From Cyclobacteriaceae bacterium (GTDB lineage: Bacteria; Bacteroidota; Bacteroidia; Cytophagales; Cyclobacteriaceae): 56,046 nt of DNA. The notes under the pieces were generated by a model. That model was not told where the DNA came from, searched no databases, and saw only the letters and a list, made by a program, of their open reading frames with translations. Position 1 is the first letter of the stretch; every line of letters starts with the position of its first letter. Both the position numbers and the translations under genes were made by a program. The stretch is taken from positions 1 through 56,046 of the forward strand of contig JAPZUF010000030.1 in NCBI GenBank assembly GCA_027533395.1. Reading direction: 5' to 3'. Below are positions 34,850 to 44,367 of the stretch, in pieces.

Positions 34850-36266
34850 GAATGTTGATACTCATTGGGTAATCGAACAGTCCTTTTTCTTTGATAGCTT
34901 CCGCCACTTTTGTAGGTACAAACTTTTCCCAACCTCCTTCTCCCTTTTTTATCATCGCTAAAACATTGTCGGAAATAATGTGTAAGTTATTGATATTAGC
35001 GCTGTCCACAGGTTGTATCTTACCGTTATCCATCAAATACCAAAAAAGTGATTTAAGATTGGAAGGTAGTTCTTGTTCAAAATCAGTTAAAGTAAACAAT
35101 TGATTGGTTCCAGGTTTAACGGCCGGGTATATGTATAACTTGATGTTGGAACCAAACAAAGAGGAGAAACATTCTAAAATTCCTCCACGCAAATTTTCGT
35201 AGGTTCTTTCATCAAATACTTTTTGCAGCGCATAGATGCCCATGATCATTCCTAACTTTTTTCCTTTCGTCATCTTACTTAAATATTCCGCCAGACGGTA
35301 ATATTCGTAATAATTAGAAACCAAAACGTTTTGACCGAGTGAACATAAAATTTCTGCTCTGTGTAAGAAATCCTTCTCATCAATTTTACCATCTGGACTC
35401 AAATCGTTTAACGTCAATTCCGAAAGCAGCATCAATTTTGATTTGTCTACATCTGCTTCATTTTTAAACTGCCTACGTGAAGCCAACAACATATCTACAT
35501 TAACGTGTGTAGGTGGTCTGAATCGGCCACGTAACACCAAAACATTCTTTTTATATAAGGCTTCAGAAGGTTGCATCACATCTCCATCTGGGCCAAACAT
35601 GGCTGCTTTAGTAAAACCGCTTTTCACCAACTTCAAAGCCATTAATCTATTGTCAACATGAATGAAATCCGGACCTTCTAAACGGAACATATCGATTTCT
35701 ATTCTTCTTGCATTTAGACCATCCAGCAAAGACAGCATGATTTCTTCCGGATCGGTAAGCATGTAGCTGGCAAAAATTAAATTAACGCCCACAATGCCCA
35801 AGGCATATTGCTGTTGAAGTGGATCATTGTCGTGCATTTTCACATGGATCACACAATCATTCACTGCGCCACCCGGTTTGGTTTGAAAACGAAGACCAAT
35901 CCAACCGTGCGGCTGGTTGGTGCGTTCGTAGTTGAGCATCTCTACAGTATTGGCAAAAGCAAAGAAACGGGTGCTCTCTACTCTATGAGCCAAGCGCTCG
36001 GGTAATAATTCGTATTCGTGATCGAGCATTTTAGTGAGGCGATCTTCACACACATACCTTTCACCGGATCCGTAAATCGCATCGCTAAACTTCATATCGT
36101 AAGCTGAAATGGTTTTAGCGATTGTTCCTGAAGCGCCACCTGCCTTAAAAAAATTGGCAGCTACCTCCTGCCCTGCTCCAATCTCAGCAAAAGAGCCGTA
36201 GATACTTCTATCCAGATTAACCTGTAATGCTTTTTCTTGAGTGGTAAGTTTTCTGAGCTTGTCCAT
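34842..36266 (-). CDS. Conserved Bacteroidota protein of unknown function
   Basis: 474 residues from ATG 36266 (a longer frame exists, but MDKLRKLTTQEKALQVNLD is the natural start and a near-consensus AATCTTTG box lies upstream). It is cytoplasmic, with no membrane helices. Notable blocks: IYGSFAEIGAGQEVAANFFKA, VMQPSEALYKKN and VLRGRFRPPTHVN. I recall relatives in databases named nicotinate/nicotinamide nucleotide adenylyltransferase, but I see no HxGH or similar nucleotidyltransferase motif, so I do not use that name. Its 3' end overlaps ruvC by 8 bases. Confidence 0.85.
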   Translation of the reverse strand: MDKLRKLTTQEKALQVNLDRSIYGSFAEIGAGQEVAANFFKAGGASGTIAKTISAYDMKFSDAIYGSGERYVCEDRLTKMLDHEYELLPERLAHRVESTRFFAFANTVEMLNYERTNQPHGWIGLRFQTKPGGAVNDCVIHVKMHDNDPLQQQYALGIVGVNLIFASYMLTDPEEIMLSLLDGLNARRIEIDMFRLEGPDFIHVDNRLMALKLVKSGFTKAAMFGPDGDVMQPSEALYKKNVLVLRGRFRPPTHVNVDMLLASRRQFKNEADVDKSKLMLLSELTLNDLSPDGKIDEKDFLHRAEILCSLGQNVLVSNYYEYYRLAEYLSKMTKGKKLGMIMGIYALQKVFDERTYENLRGGILECFSSLFGSNIKLYIYPAVKPGTNQLFTLTDFEQELPSNLKSLFWYLMDNGKIQPVDSANINNLHIISDNVLAMIKKGEGGWEKFVPTKVAEAIKEKGLFDYPMSINIPM

Positions 36267-36422
36267 AGATCCAACGCTACGCGCAAAGATTTTATTAATA
36301 TAACGCAAATAGAAACAATTCAGACGTATCGTCAACTGCTTTCTTACAGTAATTATTCTAAAATTTGATAATTAAGGAATACACCCTATTTTGCTTCATT
36401 AATTCAACCCGAAAACATTTTT

Positions 36423-37805
36423 ATGAACGATAACAGAGGAAGTTTCTCGAGTCGCATTGGTTTTATTTTAGCTGCTGCCGGTTCGGCTGTTGGTTTAGGA
36501 AACATTTGGCGTTTCCCCTATCTGGCCGGACAAAATGGTGGAGCGGCCTTCTTATTCATCTATCTCCTTTGTATTTTTCTTCTATGCTTTCCGGTGATGG
36601 TGGGAGAAATTGCCATTGGTCGTGCAGCTGGTTCTGATGCCATGGGTTCTTATTCTAAACTTGGTAATAAGCGTTGGGGTTATTTAGGGCTGTTCGGGAT
36701 TTTAGCGGGTATTTTCATTTTGTCTTTTTATAATGTAGTGGCTGGTTGGGCTTTTGGATATTTTTTAGAAATCTCTTTTGGAGATTTATTAAATGAAAGT
36801 GATTTCGGAGCATTCTTTGGTAATTATGTCAATGATATTTCGGATAATCTTTTCTTTTCTCTTGGCTTCATGATTATTACCGCTGTTATCGTTTCCAGAG
36901 GAATTCAAAAAGGAGTAGAAGCTGCTAACAAAATCATGATGCCAGCTCTTTATTTTATTTTGATTGCCTTAATTATCTACAGCCTTACTTTGCCCAATGC
37001 GATGGCCGGTGTAGAGTTTTATTTGATTCCTGATTTAAGCGAGATTAATGCACAAACTATTTTTGATGGCTTAAAGCAAGCGTTCTTCTCTTTATCACTC
37101 GGTATGGGTGCATTGATTACTTATGGTTCTTACGTAAATAAAAATCAAAATATTGTTTCTTCTGCTGCTATCATTTCTGTTGCTGATACATCAGTGGCCT
37201 TCTTTGCCGGTTTAATGGTTTTTCCATTGGTGTTTTCACAAAATATGTCGCCTACGGAAGGTCCTGCATTGGTATTCATGGTGTTGCCACAAATTTTCCA
37301 TGACATGGGACCGATTTTAGGAAGAGTTGTTGGCGGAGGATTCTTTTTATTGCTTTGCTTTGCAGCTTTAACCTCTACGATTTCTTTATTAGAAGTTCCG
37401 ACAACTTATCTAGTTGATCAGAAGAAAATAAAACGAACTACTGTTGTTTGGTCATTAGCTTTATTAATATTCATTGTTGGTTTACCTAGTATGGTTAGTC
37501 AAGGCATGGTGCCGGCATTGAATAAACTTAGTTTCTATCGCGACCGCGATTTTCTAACTTTTATTGCCGATATGTGCGACATCACTTTAACCGTTGGTGG
37601 TTGTTTGATGTGTATTTTCATCGCTTATAAATGGAAAATTCATAACATGGATCATGAATTGAGCATTGGTAACGATGGATACATGAAATCCTTTTTACGT
37701 AAATATTTACACTTCACGATTAGTTATGTTTGTCCGTTGTTATTAGGCGTTTTATCGATCCTTATCATTCTGGAAAAATTCATTGGACTAGAAAACATTT
37801 TCTGA
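36423..37805 (+). CDS. Sodium-dependent transporter, SNF family
   Basis: 460 residues of the neurotransmitter:sodium symporter (LeuT-like) family with eleven or so helices. The start FSSRIGFILAAAGSAVGLGN and the GNIWRFPYLAGQNGGAAFL run form the ion and substrate site in helix 1. Bacterial members import amino acids with sodium. Substrate not known. Inner membrane. Single gene, with its own terminator. Confidence 0.94.
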   Translation: MNDNRGSFSSRIGFILAAAGSAVGLGNIWRFPYLAGQNGGAAFLFIYLLCIFLLCFPVMVGEIAIGRAAGSDAMGSYSKLGNKRWGYLGLFGILAGIFILSFYNVVAGWAFGYFLEISFGDLLNESDFGAFFGNYVNDISDNLFFSLGFMIITAVIVSRGIQKGVEAANKIMMPALYFILIALIIYSLTLPNAMAGVEFYLIPDLSEINAQTIFDGLKQAFFSLSLGMGALITYGSYVNKNQNIVSSAAIISVADTSVAFFAGLMVFPLVFSQNMSPTEGPALVFMVLPQIFHDMGPILGRVVGGGFFLLLCFAALTSTISLLEVPTTYLVDQKKIKRTTVVWSLALLIFIVGLPSMVSQGMVPALNKLSFYRDRDFLTFIADMCDITLTVGGCLMCIFIAYKWKIHNMDHELSIGNDGYMKSFLRKYLHFTISYVCPLLLGVLSILIILEKFIGLENIF

Positions 37806-37834
37806 TTTAAATCATTAATTTATTTCAAAACTAT

Positions 37835-37858
37835 GCCACCTTTTCGGTGGCTTTTTTT
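37835..37858 (+). terminator. Terminator after the SNF transporter
   Basis: Stem GCCACC/GGTGGC (37835-37840 with 37846-37851), 5-base loop and seven T. Confidence 0.85.
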
Positions 37859-37918
37859 ATCTCAAAATAAATGTTTGCCATTCTTTCCTTAAATTGAGAT
37901 TCATTTATTGCAAACAGT

Positions 37919-39832
37919 ATGGCCTTTCCTTATCAAATAACTAGTGAAGCCGCATACGAAAAAGCGTATGCTCAAAGTGTTCAAGATCCGGAAAATTTTT
38001 GGAACGATATTGCACAGCATTTTCATTGGAAGAAGAAGTGGAATAAAGTAGTAGAATGGAATTTTACTGAACCTTCTATTCAATGGTTTTTAGGCGCACA
38101 GTTAAACATTACTGAAAATTGTTTAGATAGACATATAGCAGAACGTGGTCATGAACCAGCTATCATCTGGGAACCGAACGATCCTGATGAGCATCATCGT
38201 ATTCTAACCTACAAAGATTTACTGTTTAAAGTAGAACAGTTTTGTCATGTGTTGAGCAACAATGGAGTTAAAAAAGGAGACCGTGTTTGTTTATACATGG
38301 GTATGGTGCCTGAGTTAGCCATTGCTGTTTTAGCTTGTGCCAGAGTGGGCGCTATTCATTCTGTTATATTTGGTGGCTTTAGTGCGCAAAGCATTGCTGA
38401 TCGTTTGGTTGATGCACACGCTGAGTTTATCATTACTTGCGATGGAGCATTTAGAGGTAATAAAGAAATTGCACTAAAATCTATCATTGATGATGCGTTG
38501 ATTCAATGTCGATTTGTAAAGAAAGTAATTGTGCTCACACGAACACGCACGCCTGTGAGCATGATCAAAGGCAGAGATGTATGGTGGGAAGACGAAATTA
38601 AAAAAGTAGAAACACAAGGTAATCCTCCTTTTCCAGCTGTTACCATGGAAGCAGAAGACCCATTGTTCATTTTATATACTTCGGGCTCAACCGGAAAACC
38701 AAAAGGTGTGGTACATACTTGTGCTGGTTACATGGTGTGGACCACCTACACGTTTGTGAATGTGTTTCAATATAAACCTGGCGACATTCATTTTTGTACT
38801 GCTGATATTGGTTGGATTACTGGTCACTCTTACATATTATATGGACCCTTATCCGCAGGCGCAACTACTTTAATGTTTGAAGGTATACCCACCTGGCCGG
38901 ATGCCGGTCGCTTTTGGCAAATCGTAGAAAAATACCGAGCGAATATTTTATACACTGCACCAACTGCCATTCGCAGTTTGATGAGCTTCGGCAACGGACC
39001 CCTACAAGATAAAGACCTCCATTCGTTAAAAACATTGGGCACAGTTGGCGAACCTATTAACGAAGAAGCTTGGCATTGGTACAACGAGCACGTAGGACAA
39101 AAAAAATGTCCGATTGTAGATACCTGGTGGCAGACTGAAACAGGTGGAATTTTAATTTCTAATCTGGCGGGAGTAACACCAGCTAAACCTAGTTATGCAA
39201 CCAAACCCTTGCCGGGAGTTCAGCCTGTATTAATGGATGATAAAGGTGAAATCATTGAAGGCAATAATGTGAGTGGCAATTTATGCATCCGCTTTCCTTG
39301 GCCTGGTATGTTGCGCACCACCTATGGCGATCATGAAAGATGCAGAACCAATTATTTTGCAGCCTATCCGAATTTTTATTTTACCGGTGATGGTTGTTTG
39401 CGCGATGAAAACGGAAATTATCGCATTACAGGAAGAGTAGATGATGTGCTCAATGTAAGCGGACATCGCATCGGTACTGCTGAAGTTGAAAATGCTATTA
39501 ATATGCATGCAGGAGTGGTAGAAAGTGCAGTAGTAGGATATCCACATGATATTAAAGGTCAGGGCATATATGCCTTCGTTATTTATACCAGTTCACATGG
39601 CGATGAAAATCTGTCGCGGCAAGATATTGCGCAAACGGTTAGTCGTGTAATTGGTGCCCTCGCTAAGCCCGATAAAATTCAATTTGTAAAAGGTTTACCC
39701 AAAACAAGATCAGGCAAAATTATGCGTAGGATTTTAAGAAAAATTGCAGAAGGCGAAACACAAAATTTAGGCGATACTACTACACTACTCGACCCTGCAG
39801 TGGTAGAAGATATTGTGGCGGGCCGACTTTAG
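37919..39832 (+). CDS. acs: Acetyl-CoA synthetase
   Basis: 637 residues, full length, making acetyl-CoA from acetate, ATP and CoA through acetyl-AMP. The P-loop-like YTSGSTGKPKGVVH, the WWQTETGG core and the C-terminal KTRSGKIMRRILRKI with the regulatory Lys (normally acetylated to switch the enzyme off) are all present. Single gene, start ATG 37919. Confidence 0.97.
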   Translation: MAFPYQITSEAAYEKAYAQSVQDPENFWNDIAQHFHWKKKWNKVVEWNFTEPSIQWFLGAQLNITENCLDRHIAERGHEPAIIWEPNDPDEHHRILTYKDLLFKVEQFCHVLSNNGVKKGDRVCLYMGMVPELAIAVLACARVGAIHSVIFGGFSAQSIADRLVDAHAEFIITCDGAFRGNKEIALKSIIDDALIQCRFVKKVIVLTRTRTPVSMIKGRDVWWEDEIKKVETQGNPPFPAVTMEAEDPLFILYTSGSTGKPKGVVHTCAGYMVWTTYTFVNVFQYKPGDIHFCTADIGWITGHSYILYGPLSAGATTLMFEGIPTWPDAGRFWQIVEKYRANILYTAPTAIRSLMSFGNGPLQDKDLHSLKTLGTVGEPINEEAWHWYNEHVGQKKCPIVDTWWQTETGGILISNLAGVTPAKPSYATKPLPGVQPVLMDDKGEIIEGNNVSGNLCIRFPWPGMLRTTYGDHERCRTNYFAAYPNFYFTGDGCLRDENGNYRITGRVDDVLNVSGHRIGTAEVENAINMHAGVVESAVVGYPHDIKGQGIYAFVIYTSSHGDENLSRQDIAQTVSRVIGALAKPDKIQFVKGLPKTRSGKIMRRILRKIAEGETQNLGDTTTLLDPAVVEDIVAGRL

Positions 39833-39841
39833 TTTTTATAA

Positions 39842-39874
39842 TTGTATTTACCATTCTTTCCCTTATTATCTTTG
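39842..39874 (+). promoter_or_regulatory. Candidate promoter for the LpxH-like gene
   Basis: TATCTTTG at 39867-39874 matches TAnnTTTG, with a TTG at 39842-39844, 22 bases upstream. The -7 box lies 14 bases before the ATG at 39889. Confidence 0.5.
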
Positions 39875-39888
39875 CCTTACTATAGACT

Positions 39889-40656
39889 ATGAACCTTTCT
39901 CTGGGAAATAAAAAATTATTCTTTGCCTCCGATTTTCATTTGGGTGTGCCCGACTTTGCCAGTAGTTTACAGCGCGAAAAAAGAATTGTCGCCTGGCTAG
40001 ATTCCATCAAACATGAAGCCCACACTATTTTTTTACTGGGTGACATTTTCGATTTCTGGTTTGAATACAAACATGCTATTCCGAAAGGTTTTATCCGCTT
40101 ACAAGGAAAATTAGCTGAACTCAGAGATGCAGGAATTCCCATTGTATTTTTTACAGGCAACCACGATATGTGGATGTTCGATTACTTCGAGAAAGAATTA
40201 GGCATCACTATTTATCGCCAACCCATCGATTTACACATCGGAAATAAAACAATACAAATCGGGCATGGCGATGGGCTAGGTCCTGGCGATCATACTTATA
40301 AAATTTTAAAGAAGTTTTTTAACAGCAAAGTTTGCCAATGGTTATTTGCCCGTATCCATCCAAACTTAGGTATTGGTATTGCTAATTTTTGGTCACGGAA
40401 GAGCAGAATCAACAATACGAAACGCGAAGAAAAATTCGTAAATCCTGATAAGGAGTATCTCTTTGTGTATTGTCAGGAACAAGAAAAAATCAAACACCGC
40501 GACTTCTATATTTTTGGTCATCGACATTTGCCTTTGGATTTACAGGTTAACCCAACTTGCCGATACATTAACATAGGCGAATGGGTCCATTATCAAACCT
40601 ATGCTGAATTTGATGGTGAACAGGTTACTTTAAAAACCTTTCAGCCATCAACCTAA
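39889..40656 (+). CDS. lpxH: UDP-2,3-diacylglucosamine pyrophosphatase, LpxH-like
   Basis: A 255-residue metallophosphoesterase. Metal motifs in order: ASDFHLG (Asp, His), GDIFDFW, GNHD, GHGD and GHRH. LpxH cleaves UDP-2,3-diacylglucosamine to lipid X in lipid A synthesis, at the cytoplasmic face of the membrane. Length is close to E. coli LpxH (240). The GHRHLP end fits LpxH rather than generic phosphodiesterases. It may be co-transcribed with the periplasmic protein gene 32 bases downstream. Confidence 0.9.
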   Translation: MNLSLGNKKLFFASDFHLGVPDFASSLQREKRIVAWLDSIKHEAHTIFLLGDIFDFWFEYKHAIPKGFIRLQGKLAELRDAGIPIVFFTGNHDMWMFDYFEKELGITIYRQPIDLHIGNKTIQIGHGDGLGPGDHTYKILKKFFNSKVCQWLFARIHPNLGIGIANFWSRKSRINNTKREEKFVNPDKEYLFVYCQEQEKIKHRDFYIFGHRHLPLDLQVNPTCRYINIGEWVHYQTYAEFDGEQVTLKTFQPST

Positions 40657-40688
40657 CAGATTGGTATTTAAATTGATTAAAAAACCTC

Positions 40689-41471
40689 ATGCAACTAACC
40701 CTCTTTTTCCTTTTCTCCCTACTCTCTTCATCATTAGCATTCAGTCAAAAGCTTATTAAAGAAATGGAGATAAAAAATTTCCATTGGGCTGGTTTGCATC
40801 CTTCAGGTGAGCTTTACATCGCTGCCGATGACGCGATTAAACATTTTAACCCCAACGGTGATTTACTTAATGAATTAAAAATATCATTAAATGAAGTCAA
40901 TAGTTTAGATGGTTGGCATTTAACTCAATTTGTATTATTCCATCCTTCCTCCAGACAAATCAAAACATATAATCCACAGTTAGAAGAACGCAGTTTCTTT
41001 TATATCGATTCTGTGTTTGCCATGGATCCACAAAAAATAGCAGGATCTTACGATCAAAAAAGCTTTTGGATTGTAGATGCAGCCGACAACAGTCTGAAAA
41101 AAGTAAATGCTAAAATCGGAGAAGTTACCATCGATGTTCCGCTTGCAGAAATCAAATCACAAGACATACTTTTTATTCGCGAATACCAACAGTTTTTATT
41201 TGTAGTGGGCGCTCAGCAAGTTTACGTCTATAATGGCATGGGTAAGAAAATTAAAAGCATAGCCAAATCTCCAAATCAAACCATAGAGTTCTATGGGGAA
41301 GAGATATTTGTGTTGAATGAAGCTGAAATTTCGCTCACTGATTTGTTTACTAACGAAAAAAGAAAAATCACTTTACCTGTAAAATTCAATTCTGTTTTAA
41401 TTGCCGAAGACAGACTCGTTGGTTTCACTCAAAATAAAGTAAGCATTTACAATTTTAAATTGCCCGAATAA
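40689..41471 (+). CDS. Secreted protein, possible beta-propeller
   Basis: A 260-residue protein with a signal peptide of about 20 residues (ending AFSQ). The mature part shows repeating strand blocks of about 40-50 residues (HPSGELYIAADDAIKHFNPNG, RQIKTYNPQLEERSFFYID, SFWIVDAADNSLKKVNAK), as in YWTD/NHL-type propellers. Exact family and role are not recognised. It sits after the LpxH-like gene and before hairpins at 41473 and 41524. Confidence 0.7.
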   Translation: MQLTLFFLFSLLSSSLAFSQKLIKEMEIKNFHWAGLHPSGELYIAADDAIKHFNPNGDLLNELKISLNEVNSLDGWHLTQFVLFHPSSRQIKTYNPQLEERSFFYIDSVFAMDPQKIAGSYDQKSFWIVDAADNSLKKVNAKIGEVTIDVPLAEIKSQDILFIREYQQFLFVVGAQQVYVYNGMGKKIKSIAKSPNQTIEFYGEEIFVLNEAEISLTDLFTNEKRKITLPVKFNSVLIAEDRLVGFTQNKVSIYNFKLPE

Positions 41472-41523
41472 CCGTTCATTTTTGAACAATTTTGTATCTT
41501 TCTGACCGTAGTGTTCATCATAG

Positions 41524-41545
41524 AACGCAAATTTCTGCGTTTTTT
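41524..41545 (+). terminator. Terminator between propeller gene and two-component pair
   Basis: Stem AACGCA/TGCGTT (41524-41529 with 41536-41541) and a T run. A second smaller hairpin GTTCA-TTTT-TGAAC lies at 41473-41486, just after the preceding gene. Either or both may end that transcript. Confidence 0.65.
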
Positions 41546-41599
41546 CAGGTGGCATGGTATTTTCTATATTGCGGAGTTTAAAACATAAATCTTTTACCT

Positions 41600-42970
41600 G
41601 TGAGTCAAGAAGGTGGCAAAATTTTAATGATTGATGATGATGAAGACGTTTTGTTAGCAGCCAAAATGTTGCTTAAAAAACAAAATCATCAAGTCTTAAT
41701 CGAAAAAAATCCTAACAAAATTCCTTTTCTTTTACACAACGACACCTACGATGTCATCTTGCTCGACATGAATTTCAGCAAAGACATTACCAGTGGCAAA
41801 GAAGGATTTTATTGGCTCGAACAAATTTTAACGCACGAACCCAAATCAGTGGTCATCATGATTACTGCTTTTGGTGATGTTGAAATGGCTGTGAAAGCGC
41901 TTAAAATGGGTGCAACAGATTTCGTGTTAAAACCCTGGCAAAATGAAAAACTGATTGCCACCATTAACACAGCTATCAAACTTAAACAATCCTACTTAGA
42001 AGTAGATAAACTGAAAAAAGCTAAAGAGATGCTGGAAGAACAAATCAGCAAACCCTTTGGCGATATCATTGGTGAAAGCACAGCCATCAAAGATGTTTTT
42101 GCCTTGATTGATAAAGTAGCCAAAACTGATGCTAATGTTTTAATCTTAGGTGAAAACGGAACAGGAAAAGAATTGATTGCCCGTGCTATCCATCAACGCT
42201 CCCTTCGCAAAGACAAAAGTTTTGTTTCTGTAGATATGGGCGCGATTACTGAAACACTTTTTGAAAGCGAACTATTCGGTCATAAAAAAGGTGCATTCAC
42301 AGATGCACGCGAAGACAGACCAGGTCGTTTTGAACTTGCCAATGGAGGTACTTTGTTTTTAGATGAAATCGGAAACCTGAGCATGAGTTTGCAAAGTAAG
42401 TTGTTAAGTGCGCTACAATCGCGGCAAGTTACACGTGTTGGTGCTAACCAACCTGTGCCAGTAGATATTCGATTGATCTGTGCCACAAACATGCCTTTAC
42501 AAAAAATGGTACAAGAGGGCACCTTCCGCCAAGATTTATTGTATCGCATCAATACGGTTGAAATACAAGTGCCACCGCTCAGCGAAAGAATGGAAGACAT
42601 TTCATTGTTGGCAAAGCATTACTTAAATTACTATGCAAAAAAATATCATAAAGCGGTTTCGAGTATCGAACAACAAGCTTTAGATAAATTGAAGAGATAT
42701 CCCTGGCCTGGTAACATCCGCGAGTTGCAACATGCCATTGAGCGCGCTGTAATCATGACAGATTCTAATTCACTACAAGAAAGTGATTTCTTATTTAGCC
42801 GAAGCATGACTAACAATGCAACTGTTGATACTTTAAATTTAGATGAGGTAGAAAAAACGGCCATTGTAAAAGCTTTGAACATGCACAGTGGCAACATTTC
42901 GAAAGCTGCTGATGAATTGGGCTTAACGCGCGCTTCTTTGTATAGAAGAATGGAAAAGTATGGACTTTAA
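41600..42970 (+). CDS. NtrC-type sigma-54-dependent response regulator
   Basis: 456 residues: receiver (phosphoacceptor Asp56 in LLDMNF), AAA+ domain with P loop GENGTGKE and Walker B LFLDEIGN, contact loop GAFTDA, and a C-terminal Fis-type helix-turn-helix (GNISKAADELGLTRASLYRRM). It activates sigma-54 promoters when phosphorylated. The start is GTG at 41600 (MSQEGGK); a downstream ATG would cut off the first strand of the receiver. Overlaps the sensor kinase gene by 11 bases, which ties them as one system. Confidence 0.95.
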   Translation: MSQEGGKILMIDDDEDVLLAAKMLLKKQNHQVLIEKNPNKIPFLLHNDTYDVILLDMNFSKDITSGKEGFYWLEQILTHEPKSVVIMITAFGDVEMAVKALKMGATDFVLKPWQNEKLIATINTAIKLKQSYLEVDKLKKAKEMLEEQISKPFGDIIGESTAIKDVFALIDKVAKTDANVLILGENGTGKELIARAIHQRSLRKDKSFVSVDMGAITETLFESELFGHKKGAFTDAREDRPGRFELANGGTLFLDEIGNLSMSLQSKLLSALQSRQVTRVGANQPVPVDIRLICATNMPLQKMVQEGTFRQDLLYRINTVEIQVPPLSERMEDISLLAKHYLNYYAKKYHKAVSSIEQQALDKLKRYPWPGNIRELQHAIERAVIMTDSNSLQESDFLFSRSMTNNATVDTLNLDEVEKTAIVKALNMHSGNISKAADELGLTRASLYRRMEKYGL

Positions 42971-44309
42971 TTGGAAATCGCCTGTTGTGCCACGCGTTGC
43001 CATCTTGGCTGCTACTATTCTGGCATTAGGCTATTTCATTTTTGGTTCGCAAGATTGGATTTTCGCTGCACTGTTTATCGTGCTCGCAGCTTTTCAATTG
43101 AAGCATTTAGTGGATGAACTCGATCGCTCGCATAGAAACATGCACGATTTTCTAGATAGTATTCAGTTTGATGATCTGTCTTCTACTTTTAAAACTAATA
43201 GTACAGATGTTTCTATTCAACAATTACATAAAAGGCTCAATGAAATTGTTTATAATCTGCGCAACAACAGAAAAGAGAAAGATGCTGATTTGCTTTTCTT
43301 TAAAAACATTGTAACTCATGTTGGTATTGGTTTATTGGCATTCAGAGAAAACGGACAAGTTGAAATCATCAACACAGCAGCCAGAAAGTTATTGAAAGTC
43401 AATCGCATTTTGCGTTTGCAAGAATTAAACGAAGTTAACTCAACCTTAGTAGAGACTTTCACCAAACTCAGAACAGGCGGAAGAGAATTGGTTCGAATTA
43501 AAATTGGCGAAGATGCCTTGCAACTTTCCGTTTACGCCATCGAACTTACTTTACGACAAGAAAATTTAAAACTCATTTCTTTACAAAACATCCAAAGCGA
43601 ATTGGAAGAAAAAGAAATGGAAGCTTGGCAAAATTTGGTGCGCGTACTCACGCACGAAATCATGAATTCAGTAACGCCTATTTCTTCACTTGCTGATATG
43701 GTGGAAGAAGATTTAGGCAAACATTTAAAGAATGATAGCGACAAGCCGGTGGATAAGGAACAACTCGAAGACATTCATCTTTCTTTAAAGACTATTTCGA
43801 AACGAAGTGAAGGACTTATCAATTTTGTAAAAGAATTCAGAAGTTTGGCGATGGTGCCGAAACCTAAAATTGCGCAGGTAGAAGTTAAATCTTTGGTTGA
43901 AGAAATTTGTCAGCTTCATAAAAAAGAAATGGCTGATAATAATATTCAGACGTCACTTTCTATACAGCCGGAAACATTACAAATTCAGGCTGATAAATCT
44001 CAAATAGAACAAGTGTTAATCAATCTTGTAAAAAATGCCATGCAGGCATTCGATAGAGACGAGGATAAAAAAATCGAATTGAAATGTTACCTCAATGAAA
44101 AGCAACAAGTTGTTATCAGTGTTAAAGACAATGGCACCGGAATTGAACCCGAAGCATTGGAAAAAATATTTATTCCTTTTTTTACTACCAAGAAAAATGG
44201 TTCTGGCATTGGATTAAGTTTATCGCGCCAAATCATGCGTCAACACAATGGTACTTTAACAGTTAAATCTACTTTGGGAGTGGGTACAGAATTTAGTTTA
44301 AGATTTTAA
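42960..44309 (+). CDS. Sensor histidine kinase partner of the NtrC-type regulator
   Basis: 449 residues: two close membrane helices near the N-terminus (about 10-50) with almost no periplasmic loop, a signalling linker and PAS-like domain (about 100-210), the phosphoacceptor His232 in LTHEIMNSVTP, and the ATPase domain with NLVKNAMQAF (N box), DNGTGIEPEALEKIF and FFTTKKNGSGIGLSLSR. It is of the NtrB/ZraS type. It starts within the last codons of the regulator gene, as expected for coupled translation. The stimulus is not evident. Confidence 0.94.
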   Translation: MDFNWKSPVVPRVAILAATILALGYFIFGSQDWIFAALFIVLAAFQLKHLVDELDRSHRNMHDFLDSIQFDDLSSTFKTNSTDVSIQQLHKRLNEIVYNLRNNRKEKDADLLFFKNIVTHVGIGLLAFRENGQVEIINTAARKLLKVNRILRLQELNEVNSTLVETFTKLRTGGRELVRIKIGEDALQLSVYAIELTLRQENLKLISLQNIQSELEEKEMEAWQNLVRVLTHEIMNSVTPISSLADMVEEDLGKHLKNDSDKPVDKEQLEDIHLSLKTISKRSEGLINFVKEFRSLAMVPKPKIAQVEVKSLVEEICQLHKKEMADNNIQTSLSIQPETLQIQADKSQIEQVLINLVKNAMQAFDRDEDKKIELKCYLNEKQQVVISVKDNGTGIEPEALEKIFIPFFTTKKNGSGIGLSLSRQIMRQHNGTLTVKSTLGVGTEFSLRF

Positions 44310-44367
44310 CTTCTTTGCATAGGGGTAAAGTTTGTATGGATTGTCATAGTAACAAACAATCAAAACC

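Noticed and set aside
41546-41599. Sigma-54 promoter (-24 GG, -12 GC) before the NtrC-type regulator
   Set aside because: GG and GC elements exist, but their spacing is wrong for sigma-54.
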